Shown: piece after piece, positions 36,001-45,122 of the stretch
Numbering within the stretch: position 1 is the stretch's first letter
How the letters are laid out: every line of letters starts with the position of its first letter
From: Alnus glutinosa
Lineage: Eukaryota; Streptophyta; Magnoliopsida; Fagales; Betulaceae
DNA: 64,000 nucleotides
Assembly (NCBI RefSeq): GCF_958979055.1
Contig: NC_084897.1
Coordinates: 22,441,628-22,505,627 of the forward strand
Reading direction: 5' to 3'
Program-made: the position numbers and the translations under genes
Notes under the pieces: model-generated
The model's input: only the letters and a program-made list of their open reading frames with translations
Told to the model about the DNA's origin: nothing
Database searches by the model: none

Positions 36001-37543
36001 ACTTCATCTGCCTCTCGTCCTGAAAATATGCCCAAATTTACCAATTATTTGAAGCTGAAGAGTAAGACATTGTGCTTCTGGTGATGAAAAAGTTGTATCG
36101 TAGTGGAAGGGGGCAAATTGTCAAGTACAGGAGTGCAGAAATGAGATTGTGCTGACCATTTATGTCGTAAACAACATCAAAGCCTTCAGCTGAAAGGCTG
36201 GATTTCACAAATTCAAAGTCCTTCCTGTCTCCTTTCAAATGCAAGATCTAGAATTACAGACAGATTTAGTACCTATGCAGCACAGCTATATATTTATCCA
36301 AAATGAAACTGCTGAAACCAGAACAAGAAATTCAGACAGCATTTCATATTGGTTAATAGAACTTCCAATCCTAAGTGATAGTGATACCTTGGAAGAAAAA
36401 TCAGCAAAGTCCTGGTCAGATTCACCTGGCAATTGTGTAGCGATGGGTGTTTTTCCTCTGGTAAACAAAGTCACCTGCCAAAAGTTGTATGTACCCTTAA
36501 ACTTATCAAAATGTTCAAGATGTCATTGAGCATGAAAATGGGAAGTGTCCTATGGTTTGTTAATATGCCAGAAGAGGTGGACACCTATCAAAAACAGAGA
36601 CATTGAAAGGGATGGGAAAAAAAAGAAAAAGGAAAAAAAAAAAAAAAACCAGAGGGGGAAACTACCTGATGACCCTCTTTGACAAGGAGTCTTGACAAAA
36701 ACACACCAATAAATCTGGTGCCTCCCATTACGAGAATTTTCTTGGTGCTTGATGCTGAGACATGTAATGCTCCTTTCGGCTTCCATACCTTTCTTTTCAA
36801 CTGTCACCAGAATTAAAAGATTGGGAGAGGGATAAATTAGTATGAAACATAAGGAAGACAGGTTGAGATTTCCCAACAATACTAATGTTTTTAAGTTAAG
36901 CCGCATCTATAGATGTAGCTGTTGACAGGCCTGTGCCTCCCTCATAATCAGTCTCATGTGCATTGTACAGTTATATCTTTTCCTACCTTTTTGTTAATTT
37001 TTGGATGAATATATCTTTTCCTACTCATGAAGGTCGATGTGAACTAGGAAATCATACAATCGGTTCAATCGAATTGTGGTGAAGCAAGTGACATGTTTTG
37101 CATGTGTTGCTGGTTTTTGGGCTATTTATGGGATGTTTATAGATAGTAAGCCCAAAAATATAGTTGCTTGCAAAGTTTCTGGTTCACATACTGAGTTCCA
37201 ACGATACCCGGCCAAACTCAAAATTAAAAACAACTCAATATGCCATCCATTTCTCTCCACACTTTGGACAAAAACTTTTTGAGAAACTGAAATTTTATCA
37301 AGCACCCACCTAGAAAAAAAAATATATGTAATCAAACTATGCATAATTATCCGATTTTGCAATACAGAAAGATACCCCATCTGGGCCATCTCATATTATT
37401 CACACACATGGAAACAGGGGAGGTATAGGGAGAGGGAGGACCTGAATTGGAGTGTGGAGTCTGGCGCCATTAAAGTCAGAAAGAGAGGCAGGGAGGAGAG
37501 AGAAAGAGGGTTGTTTTTGTTGCAGCACCACCAACTTTGCCAT
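33090..37543 (-). CDS. CSP41B: Chloroplast stem-loop binding protein of 41 kDa b (CSP41B)
   Basis: Ten exons: 37543-37442, 36800-36666, 36474-36388, 36247-36157, 36019-35965, 35494-35434, 34291-34070, 33772-33656, 33516-33427, 33266-33090. They give 378 aa, the same length as I recall for the Arabidopsis protein. The first exon MAKLVVLQQKQPSFSLLPAS begins the transit peptide. Then come the SDR-like nucleotide-binding motif MGGTRFIGVFLSR, GFDVVYDING, YIYCSSAGVYLK, RPVYIYGPLNYNPVEEWFFH and RKEADFSTDDLILGK. The family is an atypical SDR that binds and cleaves chloroplast RNA, associates with ribosomes and stabilises plastid transcripts. A TATA-like TATTTAAA lies at 37708-37715 on the minus strand. 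Introns contain sequence that recurs in galactinol synthase unit A. No defect seen. Confidence 0.97.
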
Positions 37544-37707
37544 GCCACTCTCTATCCGCCTTCTGTTTTTCTTGGGTCTGAAATTTGAAGATTGTTTCTT
37601 TACCCATCACCTCTTTTCTTCTTTGGCTGTCTCTCATTCTAGCAGTTAGGATAAGACAATGACCCACCTCACTCACTAGCCACTTCGGTTATATCCTCAA
37701 CCTCTCG

Positions 37708-37715
37708 TTTAAATA
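37708..37715 (-). promoter_or_regulatory. TATA-like element of CSP41B
   Basis: TATTTAAA on the minus strand, 165 bp upstream of the start codon. A GATAAG I-box-like hexamer lies near 37650 on the plus strand. Both are weak, position-based calls. Confidence 0.35.
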
Positions 37716-37834
37716 AACGGCCATTGCCTCCTCTTCTTCTGGTGACCTCTCTTTTTACTAGAGAAGAGCCAAACTAGAACCAGCCAACTTGAGACAGCTG
37801 GTGGCTGGTGAGTACATATCGTATGATTCAAACA

Positions 37835-38050
37835 TTATGGAATGGACACTGGAAGTCTTAGGCCCGAGAGCTTGGACCTAAGATCAACCCAATGACGAGA
37901 TGGCTCAGCCCACAGGAAATCATTTGGCACTACTAAATGATAACAACTAGGGGATCTCCTTCTAATTGGATGACTTTGAAATCTGGGACTCTTCATACCT
38001 TGCAAGTGAAGATCCCTTCCACCAATCCATAGAAAGGCCCACCTATTCAA
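37835..38050 (-). other. 72-codon open frame, unknown
   Basis: The minus strand encodes WAFLWIGGRDLHLQGMKSPR... with no recognised domain. It lies between CSP41B and LINE debris, so may be retroelement-derived. Not called as a gene. Confidence 0.25.
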
Positions 38051-38339
38051 ACATGGCTCTCCACAGACAACACAGTTTTAAACACAAAATAAAAAACACT
38101 AATAAGCCTATCATATTGGGATAAAGTTAAATGTTTTACAGCAATTCTATTTTTTATTTTTATTTTTGTTCAATATGAAAAAAAGGGGGAGAGGAATAAA
38201 GGGAGAGTCTTTCTCGCTCTTAATCCTTAAAGAAAAAAGAAATGGAGAATTTTCGAGAATGTTTCCAAACATAATGTGAAAAACAACCTATTTAGCAACT
38301 AAGTGTACCCGGGAGTTGACATATTTTAAAATCTTCAAA

Positions 38340-38645
38340 GCGGTCCATTTCTTGAGAAGGAGTTACTAATGGGGAGTCAGCAATCAAGGAAGCACACGGT
38401 CGATCCGAAAACAGATGGCCAAAATAGTGAACAAAGAGTCTCATTTAAGAAAGAGAGAGGAGCAATCATGGAAAAGAACCAGACGGATTGCAAGAAGGAT
38501 TGTTGTAGCCTTCCCCTCCAAAGCTTTTGAAGAGGATAATTCCTTAGTACAGGCAGCAACAATCCAACCATTATGTTCATTGATAACTGCATAGGCCACA
38601 CTAAATAGGGGCCGGACCGCAATATATATATATATATATAAAAGA
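38340..38645 (-). mobile_element. LINE RNase H fragment
   Basis: The minus strand reads AYAVINEHNGWIVAACTKEL and KATTILLAIRLVLFHDCSSL, like the RNase H domain at the end of plant LINE ORF2, then DSLFTILAICFRIDRVLP after a frame change. A TA repeat marks its upstream edge. Broken; not part of the larger plus-strand LINE that begins 180 bp away. Confidence 0.65.
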
Positions 38646-38822
38646 ACAAAAATCAAGCTCAAGTTTTAAATTCAATTACTTATTTTGCACAATTGATGTA
38701 TTTTTAATTTAAAAGAGTAAATATTCAAAAGATCACATTTTATTTCCTATATATGTTATAAATAATTATAAACATAAATTAAATTTTTAAACCACACATT
38801 GATTATTGAATATTGATAATTA

Positions 38823-40676
38823 ATGGTGTTTGGCAATATTAAGGGTGCTTTGCTGGTTATTAAATCATGGCCTCAGGAACTATCTATTGAGGAAGTTGAT
38901 CTCTCCACATGCGATTTTTGGGTGCAGGTGCATGGTCTTCCGTTGCAAAATATGACTGTTGTAAATGCTATTAAGATCGGCAAAAAATTCATTGGAGAGG
39001 TTCTAAATGTTGAAAATGGAGATAAAAAAGGAATTATTGCTCATCATCATCTCCGCATCCGGATTGCAGTCAATGTTTTACTTCCTCTTCATCCAGGGTT
39101 TTCTCTTCCTCGGCAAGGGCTCTCTTCAATTTGGATTAAATTTCTGTATGAACGTCTAGCTGATTATTGTGTTTTCTGCGGCTTGATTGGTCATCGGAAA
39201 AATTATTGCCCTGGTCCTCTACATCCAAACCAGCCAGAATTGTATGTTCATTCTCTCCGGGGTTATGTTTACCCGGGTTCTAGAGTACCACCTCCTCGTC
39301 CTGCTCGTGTTCCTTCGGCTGGCTCTTCTTCTTCTTTGCACTGCTCTGAAGAAACGGTTCCTGGCCTGCACTCTCCCATGGAGGTTTCCCATACTAGCAA
39401 ACGTCGGTCGCTGTTCAGTGACTCACCACCAGTGCACCATGGACGTGATTTTTTTGGTTTGCCTGGCTATCCTTTTGCCACGTCTCCCCACTCGGCTGCT
39501 GACAAGTGTTCCAAAGGTAAAGGCAAATTCATTTACAAGCAGGCACCTTCACAGTCGGCGCTCAATGATACAAGATATTTGCCTCATCCAGAATATCCTC
39601 CGGGGTTTCGGCATCTTAAAGAATCTTCTCTGCATTTGGGCCCTTCCATTACTGGTCCGATTATTCAAGGCCCTACGGATCAACACAGTTCTTCAGGCCA
39701 TTTACAGCTGGCCCAACAACTGACGGGTGTCATGGGCCACTCATCCTCTGGTCTCACTTTGTTCGGACCCTCTGCGCTTCATTTTTATCATGGCCCAAGC
39801 TCTGCTAACTCGGATGTCCCTCCTCGTGCCTATGATATGCTGATGCCTGCTCCATCTTCCCTGCCTCATGATCTGCATGTAAGCCTTCCGTTAACTTCTC
39901 CTTTCTTCACTGATACTATCGGTTCCCTTGGTATCTCTCAACATGCTTATCAACCTGATTCCCAGCACATCCCCATGTCTAGTCAACCTCAAGTTTACAC
40001 AAATCCCATTATTTCTATCCCACCATCCACTGTCCAGCTCTCCCCTCGTTCAACACCAAACCCTAGCACCTATGCTGTTCCAAATATCCTAAAGTCTTCT
40101 CATGATAGGCCCTCTAGGTCTTCTTCCCGTTTTCATCCTTATCAAAGGCCTCAATCCGTTTCAAGTGACCATGGGAAAAAAACAGTTTCTGTGGATAAAG
40201 CTTCTGATGGGGCTGCTGTTTATCCTTCACCGCTTTCGGAGTTGAGCAAGGTGTCTGGGCATAAGCGGGTGGCAGTTTCTGATATCTCTGACTTATTTCC
40301 AACTCCATCAAAGAAGTTAAACACTCCTAATACTACACAGGACCGGATGATACTTGCGGCTCATTCCCTCTCGGCATTGAAGCATCCCCCTGCAGCTCCA
40401 ACGACGCCGTTTTTATTAAGAGTTTCTGGTCCTGCAGACTTAGCCCCCTTCACTCTGGCTAACTCATCTGTTGCTGAGTCCTCTCCTTCTTCTCGGATGG
40501 ATTCTGTGGGCTTGCAAAATACTACTGTACCCTTGTCTAGGAAGGTGTACAAGGCTGCCAAAAAATCTAGGAGTGTCACACAGTTACTATTGTTGGATGC
40601 TGATTCGATTGCAGATGCTAACAACTCTGCACCCCTTGAGGCGGCTGGCTTGGCCAAGCCCCCTCCTGCAATATGA
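38823..40676 (+). CDS. LINE ORF1 (DUF4283 / zinc-knuckle protein), N-terminally truncated
   Basis: 617 aa. VIKSWPQELSIEEVDLST and FWVQVHGLPLQNMTVVNAIK belong to the second half of a DUF4283 domain. YCVFCGLIGHRKNYC is a CX2CX4HX4C zinc knuckle near residues 116-129. A long Ser/Pro-rich tail follows, poorly conserved in these elements. The protein should bind LINE RNA. Roughly the first 100 residues are missing, so the ATG is incidental. The stop shares ATGA with the start of ORF2. Confidence 0.85.
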   Translation: MVFGNIKGALLVIKSWPQELSIEEVDLSTCDFWVQVHGLPLQNMTVVNAIKIGKKFIGEVLNVENGDKKGIIAHHHLRIRIAVNVLLPLHPGFSLPRQGLSSIWIKFLYERLADYCVFCGLIGHRKNYCPGPLHPNQPELYVHSLRGYVYPGSRVPPPRPARVPSAGSSSSLHCSEETVPGLHSPMEVSHTSKRRSLFSDSPPVHHGRDFFGLPGYPFATSPHSAADKCSKGKGKFIYKQAPSQSALNDTRYLPHPEYPPGFRHLKESSLHLGPSITGPIIQGPTDQHSSSGHLQLAQQLTGVMGHSSSGLTLFGPSALHFYHGPSSANSDVPPRAYDMLMPAPSSLPHDLHVSLPLTSPFFTDTIGSLGISQHAYQPDSQHIPMSSQPQVYTNPIISIPPSTVQLSPRSTPNPSTYAVPNILKSSHDRPSRSSSRFHPYQRPQSVSSDHGKKTVSVDKASDGAAVYPSPLSELSKVSGHKRVAVSDISDLFPTPSKKLNTPNTTQDRMILAAHSLSALKHPPAAPTTPFLLRVSGPADLAPFTLANSSVAESSPSSRMDSVGLQNTTVPLSRKVYKAAKKSRSVTQLLLLDADSIADANNSAPLEAAGLAKPPPAI

Positions 40677-43600
40677 TCACTCTATCATGGAATTGTAGAG
40701 GTTTATCACAACCCTCTACAATTCGTAGTCTTAGGGTTCTTGTCAGGAAGCATAATCCTGATATTATATTTTTGTCAGAAACTAAGGCTGCTCCTTTTGT
40801 TACTACCCCGATTTTGCGTCAACTGGGGTATACTTTAATGGTTCATGCTCCTCCCTCTGGCTCGCAGGGAGGACTTTTGCTTGCTTGGAAACCGGATGTA
40901 AATATTGTAACTTTCTATGTCACTTGTAATATTATATGTGTTTGGTATTATTCGGATGCTCTTCTTATTAAATGCTTGCTTACTTTTGTTTATGGTCCTC
41001 CCTACAAGAATCTTTGCCCAGCTTTTTGGACAGCTATGACTAAACTGGGGATCTCTTACACTGATCCGTGGGTTTGCATTGGGGATTTTAATTCCATTAA
41101 TTCTCCTGAAGATAAATTTGGGGGTCGTGATTTTGATTCTTTCTCTCCAAACCTACTTACAGACTTTATGGATAGTTTTGGAATGATTGACTTGGGATTT
41201 AGTGGTAATCCGTTCACGTGGTCTAACCATAGACAAGGCTCTAGTTTAATCAAGGAGAGACTTGATCGGGGTATTGCAAATTGTAACTGGGTTCACTACT
41301 TTCCATCGTACTCGGTAGTTCATCTTCCAGCTCATAGCTCTGATCACTGTCCGCTTCTTTTGACTACTAGTCCTCGTGCTCCTTCTCTCCCTCGACCATT
41401 TCGATTTGAAGAATTTTGGACTAAGGATCCAACTTGTGGTGTCGTTATTGAAGAAGCTTGGTCTCCTTTTATTGTTGGCTCCCCTTCTTACTGTCTGACA
41501 AAAAAGCTCAAGCTTACTAAGGAGGCTATAAAATTTTGGAATCAGCATTACTTTGGAAATATTAAATCCAAGTTGGATCGTACTCTTTTTTTACTTGATG
41601 AGGTTCAACAGGCTCCACCCTCGGATGCTAATTTAGCAAAGGAGCTCCATCTTCAATCTTTGTTGGATGATTATCTTCTTCAGGAAGAGTCTCTTTGGAA
41701 GACTAAATCTCGGGAGTTATGGCTTACGACAGCCGATTTGAACACCAGATTTTTCCACACTAGTACGCTTATCCGTCGTCGGCGTAACTCTATTTCTCTA
41801 CTACAAACCCCGGGTGGGGGATGGATTTCTGATCGGACTGATATTGGTCTCGCTTTCGTCGCTCATTTCAAGAATTTGTTTACATCAACAAATCCGGTTT
41901 TCTCCCCTGAATTAGTGGACCTGTTCCATCCAGTTATTTCTGAGTGTGACAATAATCTTTTGTGTGCTCTTCCCATTGAAAATGAGATTTTTGATTCGTT
42001 GCTTAGTTTGGGAAAGGAGAAAGCTCCTGGTCCTGATGGCTTTACTGCTTTATTTTATGTCAAATATTGGGACTGTATTAAGACTACGGTGTTGTTGGCA
42101 GTTGGTAATTTTTTTGCTTCTAACTCTTTGCTAAGATCACAAAATCATACCTTTATTGCTTTAATTCCGAAGAAATTAGGAGCCTCTGCTGTTAATCATT
42201 TTCGGCCTATTAGTCTTTGTAATATTATTTATAAGATTATCTCTAAGTTATTGGCTAACAGGCTCAAGCCCTTGCTATCGAAGATTATCTCTCCCTTTCA
42301 AACTGCTTTTGTGCCTGGTCGTCATATACAAGATAATTCTATTCTATCTCATGAGATGCTGCACTCTCTCAAGAATAAACGGGGCAGGGGTGGTTTAATG
42401 GCTGTCAATATTGATATGGAAAAAGCCTTTAATAAAATGGAGTGGGGCTTCCTCATGCTTATTATGGAGAAATTGGGTTTTCACCCAATTTGGATCAATT
42501 GGATTCGTATTTGTATCTCCACTTCTTCATTCTCAATCCTGCTAAATGGCTCCCCTTTTGGTCATTTCAGGCCCACTCGTGGTTTACGACAAGGTGACCC
42601 GCTTTCACCTTTTCTATTTATTTTGGGTACTGAGGTAATTTCCAGACTCCTTAACCAAAGTTTGCAAGGTTTTAAGATATCTCGGAGATGTTTTCCTTTA
42701 ACTCATCTTCTGTTTGCGGATGATCTGATGATCTTCACTCATGCCACCTCGTCGGAAGCTGGTATTATTAAGGAGTGTTTGACTAAATATAACCTTTGGT
42801 CGGGTCAGACGGTTAATACGGACAAATCTATTATTCTTTTTAGTGCAAATACTTGTGTGTCTACCAGGGACAGTATTCTGGAGATTATCCCTTACGCTGT
42901 GACTCCTATTTCCGCCAAGCATTTAGGTCTGCCTATGTTTTTTGGACGTTCTAAACAATCTTCCTTCTTGAATTTCCTCCATAAGGTCAAAGGAAAAATA
43001 GAGGGTTGGAGATCTAAAACTCTTTCACAGGCTGGCAAAACGGTGTTGATTAAAGTGGTAGCCTCCTCTATTCCTTCTTATGCTATGAGTTCTTTCCTAT
43101 TTCCTGACATTCTTTGCCATCGCCTAGATTATGCTTTCAGGAACTTCTGGTGGGGTTTTCCTCTCAATAAAGCTCATAATCTTTCACTGAAATCATGGTC
43201 TTCGATCTGTCTGCAAAAAGATCAGGGTGGTTTGGGTTTCTGTCTAATGAAAGATATTAATGTCTCTCTTATTGCCAAACTTGGTTGGAAGCTTCTGGTA
43301 AATCATGATGCTCTTTGGATCCCCCTCTTCAAGGAGAAATATATTAAATATGGAACTCTGCTCTCTTGCCCGTTAAGCACTGGTTCTTATATATGGAATG
43401 GTATTATTTCTGTTGTTCCTTTGCTTAAGTTGGGTTCTTGCTATATACCTCATTCCACAAGTTCTTTGGATATTTGGTTTTCGCCATGGATTCCTACTTT
43501 GCCCAATTTCCAACCAGTGCCTCGAATTCCGCGACTTTGTATGGATTACCCTTTGATGATTTCGGATCTTATTCATCCACAATATTTGACTTGGAATTTA

Positions 43601-44080
43601 CATCTTCTTACTTTTCTCTTTGACCAAGCTACAGTTTCAGAGATTCTTAAGGTCTCTATTCGAGGTATGAATGATTCTCTTTTCTGGACAGCATCGGCCT
43701 CAGGGGTTTTTTCTACAAAGACAGCTCTTCACTTATATTCTTCCTCTCGACCGCCACAAAGCTCGCCTGTTTCCTCTATCAGTTGGAAAGGTCTATGGAA
43801 ATTACAGCTGAATTATAGACTCAAACTTTTCCTATGGAAAATGGTCTGGAATATTATCCCAACTAAGGATCGTATTGGGCAATCTATTGTTACTTCTCAG
43901 AGGGACTCTTCCTGTTCTCTATGTTCTGTTTCAAATGATTCACAGCTTCACCTTTTTTTTTCTCCTGCCCTATTGCGAAGGTTGTTTGGAGAAATTCTTT
44001 TTGGCCACTGGACATTACTGCCCTATGTATCTCTGATATTTCTGATTGGCTACAAATTATTCTTCATCCGGAGTTACTAG
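40673..44080 (+). CDS. LINE ORF2: endonuclease-reverse transcriptase
   Basis: 1135 aa in one frame. The N-terminal AP-like endonuclease (MITLSWNCRGL, IIFLSETKA, CIGDFNSI, and the catalytic SSDHCPLLL) covers about residues 1-235. The RT domain runs from IALIPKKLG near 495 through NIDMEKAFNKMEW, GLRQGDPLSPFLFI and LLFADDLM near 680. Motif A keeps its catalytic Asp, though AFNKMEW has N where AFDRMEW is usual. The zinc-binding RVT domain begins near 1010. At a run of nine T (43953-43961) the frame shifts: the expected CPIAKVVWR sequence continues in another frame, so the C-terminus here is aberrant. Could be a real frameshift or a homopolymer error. Confidence 0.92.
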   Translation: MITLSWNCRGLSQPSTIRSLRVLVRKHNPDIIFLSETKAAPFVTTPILRQLGYTLMVHAPPSGSQGGLLLAWKPDVNIVTFYVTCNIICVWYYSDALLIKCLLTFVYGPPYKNLCPAFWTAMTKLGISYTDPWVCIGDFNSINSPEDKFGGRDFDSFSPNLLTDFMDSFGMIDLGFSGNPFTWSNHRQGSSLIKERLDRGIANCNWVHYFPSYSVVHLPAHSSDHCPLLLTTSPRAPSLPRPFRFEEFWTKDPTCGVVIEEAWSPFIVGSPSYCLTKKLKLTKEAIKFWNQHYFGNIKSKLDRTLFLLDEVQQAPPSDANLAKELHLQSLLDDYLLQEESLWKTKSRELWLTTADLNTRFFHTSTLIRRRRNSISLLQTPGGGWISDRTDIGLAFVAHFKNLFTSTNPVFSPELVDLFHPVISECDNNLLCALPIENEIFDSLLSLGKEKAPGPDGFTALFYVKYWDCIKTTVLLAVGNFFASNSLLRSQNHTFIALIPKKLGASAVNHFRPISLCNIIYKIISKLLANRLKPLLSKIISPFQTAFVPGRHIQDNSILSHEMLHSLKNKRGRGGLMAVNIDMEKAFNKMEWGFLMLIMEKLGFHPIWINWIRICISTSSFSILLNGSPFGHFRPTRGLRQGDPLSPFLFILGTEVISRLLNQSLQGFKISRRCFPLTHLLFADDLMIFTHATSSEAGIIKECLTKYNLWSGQTVNTDKSIILFSANTCVSTRDSILEIIPYAVTPISAKHLGLPMFFGRSKQSSFLNFLHKVKGKIEGWRSKTLSQAGKTVLIKVVASSIPSYAMSSFLFPDILCHRLDYAFRNFWWGFPLNKAHNLSLKSWSSICLQKDQGGLGFCLMKDINVSLIAKLGWKLLVNHDALWIPLFKEKYIKYGTLLSCPLSTGSYIWNGIISVVPLLKLGSCYIPHSTSSLDIWFSPWIPTLPNFQPVPRIPRLCMDYPLMISDLIHPQYLTWNLHLLTFLFDQATVSEILKVSIRGMNDSLFWTASASGVFSTKTALHLYSSSRPPQSSPVSSISWKGLWKLQLNYRLKLFLWKMVWNIIPTKDRIGQSIVTSQRDSSCSLCSVSNDSQLHLFFSPALLRRLFGEILFGHWTLLPYVSLIFLIGYKLFFIRSY

Positions 44081-44091
44081 GTATACCTCCT

Positions 44092-44766
44092 GTGGATTTT
44101 CATCTTTTCCAGATTTTTGCAATGGTCGCCTGTGATCGCATCTGGTACTCTCGAAACAAGGCCCATCATGATGGCTGGATTCCAAATGCCTTATCAATCT
44201 CAGCTGATGTTAATCGTTCTTCTCGGACTCACTTTCGGGCTTGGTCTAATAAACTATCTCCGGTACCCCAAGTTTGGACTAAACATGCTCCTTCCTGCTT
44301 TAAAATAAATTATGATACTGCAATCCGTCGAACTTTCTCAGCGCAAGCAGCCGTTTGTCGTGACTCTTCAGGTGCTATTATTCATGTTTTGACGAGAATT
44401 AGTCCACCTTGCACTCCTTTATATGGAGAAGCATCTGCATCTCTTCTTGCAGCAAAACTATGCTCATCATTGGGATTATCCCATGTTATTTTTGAAGGTG
44501 ACTCCCTGACAGTCAACCTGGCTATCAATAATCCTTTGATTACTCAAGACTGGCGTATTGCGTCACTTATCTCGGATTTCATTTCTACTATTTCCCCCAC
44601 TACTAGCTGGACAGCTAGAAAAATCAACCGAAGTGCTAACTTCTGTGCCCATTATGTGGCTGATTGGGCCGCGACTAGATTTATTTCTAGCTGCATTCCC
44701 ACCTCTTGTTTGTCCATTCCTCCCTGTTTTGGAATGGATTTTTCTTTCTCTTTTAGAGTTCCTTGA
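44092..44766 (+). pseudogene. LINE ORF2 C-terminal RNase H domain, out of frame
   Basis: Continues ORF2 in a different frame. Key residues are visible: NYDTA, GEASASLLAAKL, FEGDSLTVNLAI and the late Asp in AHYVADWA, as in plant LINE RNase H domains. The frame is open back to the T-run near 43960, so a single shift separates it from the RT part. As it stands it would not be translated with ORF2 without slippage. Confidence 0.8.
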
Positions 44767-44959
44767 TTGTATTGTCAATATTTGTACTTACAAAAAAAAA
44801 AAAAAAAAAAAAAATCTTAAGTTGGAATTAGGATCCTATCATAAATCGGGCCAAACCAAAGGCCGGCCCGGTTGGTCCGGATGCGATCCACCATGCACAC
44901 GTCGGACTTGGGAAAATTAGTAATTTCTACATGTTATGGGCTTTTTCTACAAATCTAAT

Positions 44960-45031
44960 ACAACATCGGATCTCAAAAAAAAAAAAAAAAAAACAAAAAC
45001 AAAACAAAACAAAACAAACAACATCGGATCT
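44960..45031. repeat. A-rich tract flanked by perfect 14-bp direct repeats
   Basis: ACAACATCGGATCT occurs at 44960-44973 and 45018-45031. Between them are only a run of A and an (AAAAC)n-like stretch. This looks like a target-site duplication around a retroposed poly(A) tail with no body. Confidence 0.7.
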
Positions 45032-45122
45032 ACGAAGTACGAACGGGGAGACCTTTAAAAAGTTCTCCGAAGAAACAAAAAAAGCCCCAAATCTTTCTCA
45101 TAAATTCTTAAACCTCCCCAGC

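Larger units (their letters stand above)
38823..44814 (+). mobile_element. 5'-truncated L1-type LINE with two long ORFs and poly(A) tail
   Basis: A nucleic-acid-binding ORF1, an endonuclease-RT ORF2, a C-terminal RNase H region, a short 3' UTR and 23 A at 44792-44814. ORF1 begins in the middle of a DUF4283-like domain directly after an in-frame stop of the flank, so the 5' end is truncated at about 38825. The frames are otherwise open apart from one shift near 43953, so insertion is probably recent. No convincing target-site duplication was found by eye. It separates CSP41B from ECHIDNA. Confidence 0.93.

Noticed and set aside
39187-39723. 178-codon frame inside LINE ORF1
   Set aside because: Overlaps the conserved ORF1 in another frame; low-complexity leucine-rich shadow.
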